This document shows positions 10,070-18,388 of a DNA stretch of 64,000 nt, in pieces. Origin of the DNA: Phycisphaera mikurensis NBRC 102666 (GTDB lineage: Bacteria > Planctomycetota > Phycisphaerae > Phycisphaerales > SM1A02); contig CAMDUB010000003.1 of NCBI GenBank assembly GCA_945878575.1, forward strand, positions 1 through 64,000, given 5' to 3'. Every line of letters starts with the position of its first letter. The first letter of the stretch is position 1. The translations under genes were made by a program, and so were the position numbers. The notes under the pieces are model-generated. The model made no database searches and was not told the origin of the DNA. It saw only the letters and a list, made by a program, of their open reading frames with translations.

Positions 10070-12040
10070 ATGAAGAAGACAACCGGATTTGCTATCGCAA
10101 TGTTTATGGCGCCGCTCACTGTAATCGCCACAAATGTTCAAGCTGCAGTGAACTACTCGCTCAAGGCCGTGACCTTCTACCAGTACGGCGCCCCGGGAGA
10201 TGTGGTTGCGGGCTCTGTGTGCACAGACACCGGCTGGGTTCGCTTTATCAACACAGGAACCTCAACACTTACGGGAAACTTCTCGATCAGTGGTGTCGAC
10301 GCTCAAGGCATCGGTCACACCGAATCGGTGTATCGCACCGTTGGCCCCGGCGAAACGCTCGGATCCATGTCTAACAATACCTGCGATAGCAGCAACGTTA
10401 ACGGCTACAACAAGCGCCCGGGCGACACTGATCTCGGTATCGAGATCCGCTTCGACGGTACAGCTACCCAGAATGGTTCCTCGGAAAGCATTGCTCTCAC
10501 CGTGTTCGATAAGGACGTTCACTCAGGGGTAGTTCGCTACCCATTTGGAACGGCTTCGGATTCTTATGTATTCCAAGGTGGCGACCCTTATGGTCGCGAT
10601 ACTGGCGATGACTTTGAAGTCACTCAGGCACCTGGTAGCCACACATGGTCCGGCGTCATTGCTCCGCCAACGGTTTCGATGGTTGGCATGGCTGACAGCT
10701 CCACCACCGCATGCGCGGCGATTGGTGATCTACTCACATTCGATGTGATTGTCACCAATCCACCAATCACACTCGTAGCTGGTCAGTTCGCAATCCGCTA
10801 CGACACCACCGTCCTTCAGTTCGTAAGTATTGAAGGTGGCGAAAATCCAATCACGAGCATTCCGCTCACGTGGCCGAACGCCGCAGAAGGAAAGCTGTTC
10901 TGGGTGTCGTCTGTGGAGTCCGGCGGCACTGGCACAGCAGCTACCACCCGCGTAGCACGCTTGAAATTCCGAGCCATTGCCGATGACTGCGACGGTAATA
11001 CCCAGGTCGCCTTTGACCCTGCATTCGCGCCAATTCTCACCGCCGACGGCAATGGCACCCCTGCCTCACTTCCCACCGTCAATCCACTGCCAATCACTAT
11101 CGATAGCGTTGGGCCGGTCATCAGTAATGTCCCTGCGGACCTTGTGGTGGCAGCAGACGCTGGTGCTGGTTGCTTGGCAGTTCGTGAAATCGGTAACCCA
11201 ACGGTGACGGATAGTTGCAGTGCGGCAGTACTGACGTGGTCTCGAAGCGATGGCGCAGCTCTGCTCTCCGCACCGTGGCTTTGTGGAACCACCGTGGTGA
11301 CATGGACTGCCACCGACGCATGTGGTCGTACCTCCACGGCAGCCACTTCGGTTACTGTGAATTCGTATCACCTGATGAATGTAACGGTTGCCTATGCAGG
11401 TAGTGGTTACGCATCATCAATGACTCGATGCATTGGCTTCCGCGTAGACGATGTAACACTCACCGATGTCATGACCTTCATGAGCGGAACTGCAACTGCG
11501 ACGCTGCAACTTCCGATCGGTGATTACAACTGCGCAACTGCCGATGATGATCTGCACAGCTTGGTATCCCAAGTTCCAGTAAGTATCAATGGAACCAACT
11601 ACCAAATCACCGTCACTGGTGACTCTGCCCTCATCAACGGTGACCTTGATGACGACAACGTAGTGAATGTCGTCGACTGGGGCGTCCTGGTGGTCCGTGT
11701 TGGAATGGCCGCCGCAGTCAATACAGACTGCACCACGGTGGGTTTCCATGCGGACTTCGATGGCGATGGCACCGTGACCAACGCTGACGGTAACCGCCTG
11801 CTGCAAAGCTTCCTGGTGCAGGGCGATACTGGCTGCAATGCTTTCAACGCGAATGGTGGTCCAGTTGTAACGCGCATCTCGGTGGCCGACCTTTCAGTGA
11901 TCGCTGGAATGAACGCCTCCGCCGCGGATATGAACCGCGACGGTGTGGTTGACGCCAAGGACATCGCGATGTGGACTCGTCTGCAATCAATGCCGGGACG
12001 CCAGCCATTGACAGCAAAGGGCGTCAGTAGCCGTAACTAA
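10070..12040 (+). CDS. Secreted protein: unique N-terminal module, cohesin-like domain, HYR domain, dockerin-like C-terminus
   Basis: 656 aa. Signal peptide MKKTTGFAIAMFMAPLTVIATNVQA. N-terminus unrelated to the 770-aa protein; C-terminal ~310 aa nearly identical to it. Confidence 0.8.
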   Translation: MKKTTGFAIAMFMAPLTVIATNVQAAVNYSLKAVTFYQYGAPGDVVAGSVCTDTGWVRFINTGTSTLTGNFSISGVDAQGIGHTESVYRTVGPGETLGSMSNNTCDSSNVNGYNKRPGDTDLGIEIRFDGTATQNGSSESIALTVFDKDVHSGVVRYPFGTASDSYVFQGGDPYGRDTGDDFEVTQAPGSHTWSGVIAPPTVSMVGMADSSTTACAAIGDLLTFDVIVTNPPITLVAGQFAIRYDTTVLQFVSIEGGENPITSIPLTWPNAAEGKLFWVSSVESGGTGTAATTRVARLKFRAIADDCDGNTQVAFDPAFAPILTADGNGTPASLPTVNPLPITIDSVGPVISNVPADLVVAADAGAGCLAVREIGNPTVTDSCSAAVLTWSRSDGAALLSAPWLCGTTVVTWTATDACGRTSTAATSVTVNSYHLMNVTVAYAGSGYASSMTRCIGFRVDDVTLTDVMTFMSGTATATLQLPIGDYNCATADDDLHSLVSQVPVSINGTNYQITVTGDSALINGDLDDDNVVNVVDWGVLVVRVGMAAAVNTDCTTVGFHADFDGDGTVTNADGNRLLQSFLVQGDTGCNAFNANGGPVVTRISVADLSVIAGMNASAADMNRDGVVDAKDIAMWTRLQSMPGRQPLTAKGVSSRN

Positions 12041-12112
12041 GTCAGGATGACGGGGTCACAACCCCGCTACACACCGCGCAGGCACCATGGGACAATCCCC
12101 TGGTGCCTGCGC
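11099..12112 (+). repeat. Near-identical duplicated segment, right copy
   Basis: Partner of 8814-9826. Confidence 0.85.
12076..12112. terminator. Perfect 12-bp stem hairpin, copy C, overlapping the putative GTG start of mnmC
   Basis: Same hairpin as 58-94 and 9790-9826. The 3' arm (12101-12112) contains the GTG at 12103-12105. Confidence 0.65.
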
Positions 12113-14163
12113 TGCTTTCTATCCCCGACCTTGACTGGCGCAACGGCGTGCTGTTCTCTCGCGCGCATGATGATTGCTACACGCCAGCGCTTGCCACTCC
12201 TACAACTGAAGAGCGCGCCGATGCCTTCGCCGCCACCCGTGACTTCCGCGCCACGCGCCGCCACCTCACCGCTGAACTTGGATTTGGGACCGGCCTTTCG
12301 TTCCTTGCTGCATGGGCAGACTTTCGTGCCAATGCACCCGCTGATGCGCAACTCGACTGGGTGAGTGTGGAATCCGCGCCACTTGATCCCGCCACCATCG
12401 AACGCGCGCTCGCGCCATCCACCGCGCCACTCCTCTCAGACATCCTCTCCGAACTCCTCCGCGCACTTCCGCCACACATTCGCGGGATCCACCGTCGTGC
12501 CTTCGATGGCGGACGAGTACGTCTCACGCTTCTCTATGGCGACGTTCTTGAACTGCTGCCAGTCACTGACTTCATCGCTGACTCTTGGCAACTTGATGGC
12601 TTCACTCCAGATCGCAATCCCGAAATGTGGTCCGCCGAGACATTTGCACAAGTGGTCGCGCACGCACGCGTCGGCACCACCATCGCGGGACGATTCGCAC
12701 CGCCCCCAGTGCTCGAACGCCTGAAATCACTGGGATTTGCGTTCCCCGCCACCAATACACCCAGCGCGCCCGCATCCTCACCCGCGTCCAACGCCGGCGC
12801 TGCACACCCCCCGCTTTACGGCACACTGACACGCACACCCGAGAAACGCGCCTTCCGCCAACTCCCGCGCTGGTTCTCCATGCCGCATCCAGCAACCGCG
12901 GCAGACACCCTCCAGCCCGCCGCCATCCCAACCGCCATCGTCGTCGGTGCCGGCCTCGCCGGTGCCTCCGCCGCGCGCGCACTCGCGGAACGTGGGATCA
13001 CTGTGACCGTCATCGACGCTGGCTGTGCCGCCGGCCACGCCTCCGCTGCGCCACGCGCTGTGCTCGCCCCGTATCTCGCGAGTTGGCAAAGTCCACAAAC
13101 CCGCGTAGTTGCACAAGCATTCATGCTCGCGCGCGCAGTGATGGAGCGCGTGGGCGCGCCGCTCAATCCGTGCGGATTGCTGCACCCCGTCAACAGTGAT
13201 GATGAATGGGGCTATGAGCAATCGATCGCCGAGTGGGGCTGGCCCGCTGAACTGCTCCGCCTCATCAGCGCCGATGAAGCAACCAGCGTCGCGGGCACAT
13301 CGCTCAGCAATACAACCAATCCAGAAGGCGCCATCTTCGTCCACGACGCCGCCACCACGCGACCAGCGGAAACCGTGCGCGCCCTGCTCACACACCCCGC
13401 TATCACGCTCCACGAACACGCGCCCGTCGCGCGCCTGCGACACACTGATGACGGTTGGCATGTTGATACCGAAAGTGGTCGTACCTTCGATGCCAACATC
13501 GTGGTGATCGCAACTGCCGGCATCCCAGCCGCCGCGTTACCCAACATGCCAGAGGCGCTTGCATCCGACGCGCTTCCATCCATTCCGTTCAACGCCACAC
13601 GCGGGCAACTCTCAACGCTTGCGTTTGACGATGCATTTGCTGGCGCAAGCGCCGTGCCATTTACCGTGGTAAGCGCCAATGGATTCGCAATGCCGCCCGT
13701 CGACGGCGCACTGTGCGCTGGTGCCACCTATGAGCGCGAACGATTGACCACCGGACCCACGCCGCACGATGATGCTGTCAATCTTGGTCACATCGAACGC
13801 CTGCTCCCCGCCCTTGCTACCTGCACTCCCAATCGACGCGGCGCATGGGCAGGCATCCGCACCTCCGTCAACGACCATTGCCCAGTGATCGGCCCGGTGA
13901 TTGCCGACGCGCAATTCCGTGAATCATTCGCGCGCCTACCGCACGGTCCATTCGCCGCGGCATGGCCTGACGCCCCGCTACTTCCTGGGCTGTTCGTCAC
14001 GCTCGCCCATGGTTCACGCGGAACATCGACGGTGTTCCTTGCCGCAGAACTCATCGCCGACATGGTGTGTGGCACACCACGGTGCATCGCTGATGACCTG
14101 CTGCCCGCGGTGCTACCGCAACGGTTTCTTGTGCGCGAGTTGCGTGTCGGCACGCGCGAATAG
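12103..14163 (+). CDS. mnmC: Bifunctional tRNA (5-methylaminomethyl-2-thiouridine) biosynthesis protein MnmC (methyltransferase + FAD-dependent oxidoreductase)
   Basis: N-terminal LDW..GVLFSRAHDDCY...LGFGTGLSFLAAW; Rossmann FAD motif IVVGAGLAGASAARALAERGITVTVIDAG; DAO-like C-terminus. Confidence 0.85.
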   Translation: MPALLSIPDLDWRNGVLFSRAHDDCYTPALATPTTEERADAFAATRDFRATRRHLTAELGFGTGLSFLAAWADFRANAPADAQLDWVSVESAPLDPATIERALAPSTAPLLSDILSELLRALPPHIRGIHRRAFDGGRVRLTLLYGDVLELLPVTDFIADSWQLDGFTPDRNPEMWSAETFAQVVAHARVGTTIAGRFAPPPVLERLKSLGFAFPATNTPSAPASSPASNAGAAHPPLYGTLTRTPEKRAFRQLPRWFSMPHPATAADTLQPAAIPTAIVVGAGLAGASAARALAERGITVTVIDAGCAAGHASAAPRAVLAPYLASWQSPQTRVVAQAFMLARAVMERVGAPLNPCGLLHPVNSDDEWGYEQSIAEWGWPAELLRLISADEATSVAGTSLSNTTNPEGAIFVHDAATTRPAETVRALLTHPAITLHEHAPVARLRHTDDGWHVDTESGRTFDANIVVIATAGIPAAALPNMPEALASDALPSIPFNATRGQLSTLAFDDAFAGASAVPFTVVSANGFAMPPVDGALCAGATYERERLTTGPTPHDDAVNLGHIERLLPALATCTPNRRGAWAGIRTSVNDHCPVIGPVIADAQFRESFARLPHGPFAAAWPDAPLLPGLFVTLAHGSRGTSTVFLAAELIADMVCGTPRCIADDLLPAVLPQRFLVRELRVGTRE

Positions 14164-14197
14164 TGTCGCGCGCCGCCAAGTGCGTTCGCCTGCACTC

Positions 14198-15850
14198 TCA
14201 TCGAACGACATCGCAGAACACAATCTTCTTGAGCGGCCAAGCGTCAAACTCTTGACGACCTTCAAGTCGCCGACCAAGATCCGGGAACTTCGATCGAAGT
14301 TGAGCAAGGTCGCCGTCAGATGCAAGCACAACACCATCTGGATGAGCGTCAATCCAGGCCTGTAGATCTTCAGATGCATCAACTGCATCAAGCCACCGAC
14401 CCAAGTACCAATCAATAGTGAGGTTGCGCAATCGATATACGACAATCGGTCGCGTCTCTGCTGCCACTGCCTGTGCTACTGGCCGGGCGCCCATCGCGGT
14501 CATGGCAACATCTTCGGCGTGGTGAAACCCAATCCACACAAAGACCATGCCTGCGAAATACACGCCCAGCGCTGGCAGCCGTCGCTCGCGCATCGGCCAC
14601 CATGCCAACATAATCCACGTGGCAATCATGGCTGGAATCACTGGGAGTGTGAGCCATAGCAAGGTCCATCCAGCGGCCCATGCTGGTGCCAAACCCTTGA
14701 GAATGAGCACCACCGCAGCACCCGGAAGCAACAATCCAACGCCCGTCATAGCAATGGCCGTGGTGTGGCGTACATCGGGCGGCTTGGTACCAGCGGGCAC
14801 GTCGGCCATCGATCCATCAACCCAGCGCGCCAACATACCGGCCACCAACATGGCGAGTGGTGGGGCCAACGGCAAGATGTACGTGGGTGACTTGCGACTC
14901 AAGATGCTGAACCCCAAGAGCGGAAGAATCACCGCCACCAATAAGAGTGCTCGTTGATCCCCCGTACGCAAGCACGCCCAGGCGCGCGCGAAGGTCATGT
15001 TGAACCACGGCAACGTCAGCATGGTGGTGGCAGGAAAGAAACCCGCAAAGAACACCAAGAACAGTAACCACCACGGGTCGTGCAGACTGACACCGGTAAA
15101 TCGATCGACAAATTCGAAATTCCATACCTCAAGCGCGCGCACTGGATCAGTCACCCAATAGCCATACGCCACAAATCCCAGCGGCGCGATGGCGAGTGGC
15201 AGTCCAACCAGTGGCATCAGAAGGCGCAGGTCGCGCAACCGCCCGGCCAGCGCCAACCACACTGCAACAATGGTGACTGGTGCAAGAACCAAGGGCCCTT
15301 TGGTCAGACCAACCAGCGCGGAACTTGCCCAGAACGCTGCTATCCAACCAAGATGACGGCGGCCATTACTCATGGCGAGCCATGCAGAACAGAGCGCCAT
15401 CCACCACCACGTGGTCAGCATCGGATCAGTGATCGCCAATCGACCGATGATTTGAAACAGCGGCATCACTGCTAGCAAACCAACGGCAAGCATCGCCACC
15501 AACGCACCCGCTGTTCTTCGTGCAAATACAAAGAGCGTCAACAGTGTCAGTGTCGACGCAATGGCACTCGGCAATCGCGGCGAGATATCTTCGTGCCCGA
15601 AATAGCGAATGCTCAGCGCCTGCGCCCAGTAAGTGAGCGGTGGCTTAGTGACGTGCAAGTGGTCGCGCAGTACTGGCTGCAGCCAGTTGCCGTGTTCGGC
15701 CATCCATCCGCTGACTGCGGCATAGCGGCCCTCGTCGGGCGGGAACAAGGAATGATTGCCAAGTGAATGCCAAATCAGCAGCACCGAAGCCAACACCACG
15801 GCCCACTGCGCCCAGCGCGGAGCTTCATGTGGGCGTTCGGTCACTTGCAT
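14198..15850 (-). CDS. ArnT/PMT-like glycosyltransferase (multi-spanning membrane protein)
   Basis: MQVTERPHEAPRWAQ...SLFPPDEGRYAAVSGWMAEHGNWLQPVLRDHLHVTKPPLTYWAQALSIRYFG, the N-terminal signature of GT39/GT83-type PMT family; many TM segments. Confidence 0.85.
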   Translation of the reverse strand: MQVTERPHEAPRWAQWAVVLASVLLIWHSLGNHSLFPPDEGRYAAVSGWMAEHGNWLQPVLRDHLHVTKPPLTYWAQALSIRYFGHEDISPRLPSAIASTLTLLTLFVFARRTAGALVAMLAVGLLAVMPLFQIIGRLAITDPMLTTWWWMALCSAWLAMSNGRRHLGWIAAFWASSALVGLTKGPLVLAPVTIVAVWLALAGRLRDLRLLMPLVGLPLAIAPLGFVAYGYWVTDPVRALEVWNFEFVDRFTGVSLHDPWWLLFLVFFAGFFPATTMLTLPWFNMTFARAWACLRTGDQRALLLVAVILPLLGFSILSRKSPTYILPLAPPLAMLVAGMLARWVDGSMADVPAGTKPPDVRHTTAIAMTGVGLLLPGAAVVLILKGLAPAWAAGWTLLWLTLPVIPAMIATWIMLAWWPMRERRLPALGVYFAGMVFVWIGFHHAEDVAMTAMGARPVAQAVAAETRPIVVYRLRNLTIDWYLGRWLDAVDASEDLQAWIDAHPDGVVLASDGDLAQLRSKFPDLGRRLEGRQEFDAWPLKKIVFCDVVR

Positions 15851-15928
15851 TTGGTCATTAAAGCCGCTTTGAGCGAGCCGTGCTGACGAGTGGAACCGGG
15901 GTTCTCACTCGGCTCGGCTCGCGACCGG

Positions 15929-16909
15929 TCAAACCCCCGCAGAAACCACCGGCTGTGCGCCGCGCTCACTGACAAGCACCACCAAGAGATTGGTGACCAT
16001 CTCTGCCTTTTGCTCAGCGGTGAAGGTGGCAATTCCCTTGGCAGCAATCTGTTCCATGGCAAGTTCCACCATGCCAACCGCGCCCTCAACAATCTTCTGC
16101 CGAGCAGCCACTACTGCGGTGGCCTGCTGCCGTTGCAACATCGCAGCAGCAATTTCCGGCGCGTAACTCAGGCTAGAAATGCGACTTTCCAGCACTTCCA
16201 CCCCGGCGCCGCGCAGGCGTCCATCAAGTTCATCCTTGAGGCGAAGGCCGATCAGATCAGTGCTGCCGCGAAGACTGGTGCCACCAGGCTCGGGCGAGTC
16301 ATAGTGGTAATGACTGGCCAAATTACGCAGCGCGGCTTCGCTCTGAATCTCCACGTAGCGCTCATAGTTATCCATTGCAAAGATCGCCTCCGCTGTGTCC
16401 ACGACGCGCCACACCACTACCGCCGAAATCTCAATAGGGTTTCCATCAAGATCATTGACCTTCAATGGATGCCGAGAGCGCACTCCCTCCTGCACCACCT
16501 TGCCACCCGCATCGGTCACGTTTGGTGCCTGTTGCGCCCCAGTTTCAAAGGTACGAACCCGCAGTGTGATGCGACGCTTGATTGTGAACGGGTTGGTCCA
16601 ATGCAGCCCAATAGCGCGCACCGTTCCGCGGTAGTGACCAAACAACACCAATGCGCGGCTCTCATTGGGATTCACAATGAAGTAGCCACACAGCGACAGT
16701 AAGAACAAGATGCCACACGGCACCGCAAGAAGACCAGGTAGCGGTTCAAAGTGACGCGCTGCGATGACTACCAATAGGACCGCGCCACCCAAGAGCGCAA
16801 CACTTACTGGCGCAAGCAGCCAGCCCGAAAAGGGGCGAAACGGGCTCTCATGAAATTTGCCGTCAAGGACAAGGCCCGATGAAGTTGTTGGCGCGTTCGC
16901 TTCAGCCAT
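15929..16909 (-). CDS. SPFH/Band 7 domain membrane protein
   Basis: ORF 15929..17386 trimmed to the ATG at 16909 (MAEANAPTTSSG). TM segment, then ESRALVLFGHYRGTVRAIGLHWTNPF...RVRTFETGAQQAPNVTDAGG...DLDGNPIEISAVVVWRVVD. Confidence 0.85.
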   Translation of the reverse strand: MAEANAPTTSSGLVLDGKFHESPFRPFSGWLLAPVSVALLGGAVLLVVIAARHFEPLPGLLAVPCGILFLLSLCGYFIVNPNESRALVLFGHYRGTVRAIGLHWTNPFTIKRRITLRVRTFETGAQQAPNVTDAGGKVVQEGVRSRHPLKVNDLDGNPIEISAVVVWRVVDTAEAIFAMDNYERYVEIQSEAALRNLASHYHYDSPEPGGTSLRGSTDLIGLRLKDELDGRLRGAGVEVLESRISSLSYAPEIAAAMLQRQQATAVVAARQKIVEGAVGMVELAMEQIAAKGIATFTAEQKAEMVTNLLVVLVSERGAQPVVSAGV

Positions 16910-17006
16910 GGATGAATCTCCTGGTGGGGATCGTATCCCTAACAATGTGGGTAAATACTCAGAATTACTTGCCAAGCAGTACTGTACGGAATATACTACC
17001 AACTTC

Positions 17007-17372
17007 GTGCCTCCTGACATTGCGGACAAACTCCTGCGCGACCTCAGCCTTGGCACTGCATGGCTAGTGGTGCTTGCAGCCATCGCCCGCGCGGCAACGC
17101 CCATCCATGGATACGAAATCGCCCGGCAATTGGCGGATGAAGCGCCCGAGGGACTCTCCTTCAAGCAAGGCACCTTGTATCCAATGCTGCGCTCCATGGA
17201 AGCCGACGGTTTAGTCAAGAGCACACTGGTTGCCTCACACGAAGGACCAGCACGCAAGTGCTTCACATTGACCGCTGAAGGGCGCCGCGTCTTGAACGCA
17301 TGGTGCGAAACATGGCGAAGTACCAACAAATGGGTCAATCGCGTTCTGGGAGGCATTGATGGAACACGCTGA
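17007..17372 (+). CDS. PadR family transcriptional regulator (start uncertain: ATG 16908 or GTG 17007)
   Basis: ORF 16857..17372. PadR-type HTH: AARAATPIHGYEIARQLADEAPEGLSFKQGTLYPMLRSMEADGLVKSTL...RKCFTLTAEGRRVLNAW. Confidence 0.85.
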   Translation: MPPDIADKLLRDLSLGTAWLVVLAAIARAATPIHGYEIARQLADEAPEGLSFKQGTLYPMLRSMEADGLVKSTLVASHEGPARKCFTLTAEGRRVLNAWCETWRSTNKWVNRVLGGIDGTR

Positions 17373-18357
17373 ATCCACCACCGCACACAAAATTGTGCGC
17401 TTGTACATCGCGCAGCTCGCCCTAGAACTTGAGGGCGCCGACGCAGCGTTGCGCCATGATGCCATCATTGATGCTGAACAACACCTGAGCGCAGCCATAC
17501 TCGCGGGCGCTACCGCCGATGTGGCGATCACTGAATACGGCACACCGGCCGAAATTGCGCGCGCCTACATGGACGCTGACTCCACACACCGCTCCTGGCG
17601 CAGCGCACCCGCGGCCACCGAGCATCACACTGTTGCCACGCCAACCCGGCGCCACCTGCATGAAATCCCTGTTTTTGGCGCATGGTTCGATCGCCGCGCT
17701 TGGGGGGCGATCGCCTACTTCGGCGCTGTTGGATTCATTCTCTCCATTGGCTATTTCATCTGGTCAGTCACCATTGGTTCACTGGTCATCGGGCTCGCTC
17801 CAATCGTGATTGGAATTCCATTGCTCGTCCTGCTGCTTGGTTCAGCGCGCGCGCTGTGCTTGTTTGAAGGCAAGGTGGTGCAGTTATTCCTTGGAGTGCG
17901 CATGCCACAGCGGACGCAACCCATCCAAGGTGCCGACCACGTTGGATTCTGGCAGCGAATCTGGTGTTGGTTGCGTGATGTCCGAAGTTGGCTATCACTT
18001 GGATACTTGCTGGGAAATTTCCCGGTGAGCCTAGTGTTATTTGTCATCATCGCTGTGCTCACTGCAAGCAGTGTCGTGCTGATGAGCTTGCCATTCATGC
18101 ATTTCGCCGGTGCGCCGATCGCACAGGTTGATCTTGACAGCGGTGTCAACATTCAGGCCTTCGGGGAGACGATTCCCGATGAAAACGGCGAAGTGCGGCT
18201 ACCGCTTATTGTCAGCATCGGACTGGGTGTGGTTGGATTCTTGATGTTCACCGGAACACTATGGATCGCTCGTGGCTTCGGTTGGATGTATGGGCACGTT
18301 GTGCAGGCCATTCAGGTAGCACGGCCACAGGCAGTCAATCCCCCACGCATTCAATGA
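17359..18357 (+). CDS. HAAS/DUF1700-like membrane signalling protein
   Basis: N-terminal helical segment LYIAQLALELEGADAALRHDAIIDAEQHLSAAI..AITEYGTPAEIARAYM is typical of HAAS/DUF1700 partners of PadR. Several TM helices. Overlaps the PadR stop by 14 nt. Confidence 0.7.
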   Translation: MEHAESTTAHKIVRLYIAQLALELEGADAALRHDAIIDAEQHLSAAILAGATADVAITEYGTPAEIARAYMDADSTHRSWRSAPAATEHHTVATPTRRHLHEIPVFGAWFDRRAWGAIAYFGAVGFILSIGYFIWSVTIGSLVIGLAPIVIGIPLLVLLLGSARALCLFEGKVVQLFLGVRMPQRTQPIQGADHVGFWQRIWCWLRDVRSWLSLGYLLGNFPVSLVLFVIIAVLTASSVVLMSLPFMHFAGAPIAQVDLDSGVNIQAFGETIPDENGEVRLPLIVSIGLGVVGFLMFTGTLWIARGFGWMYGHVVQAIQVARPQAVNPPRIQ

Positions 18358-18388
18358 AATCAACCGTGGCATTACAGGAGATATCTCA

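Noticed and set aside
58-12112. Possible integron attC sites (repeated palindromes between cassettes)
   Set aside because: The repeats lack RYYYAAC/GTTRRRY core sites, occur only at the mnmC-side junction, and no tyrosine integrase is in the window. Duplication of a terminator-like hairpin explains them better.
12602-13461. Antisense ORFs under mnmC (126 aa, 227 aa)
   Set aside because: Arg/Gly/Val-rich shadow frames opposite a well-supported gene.
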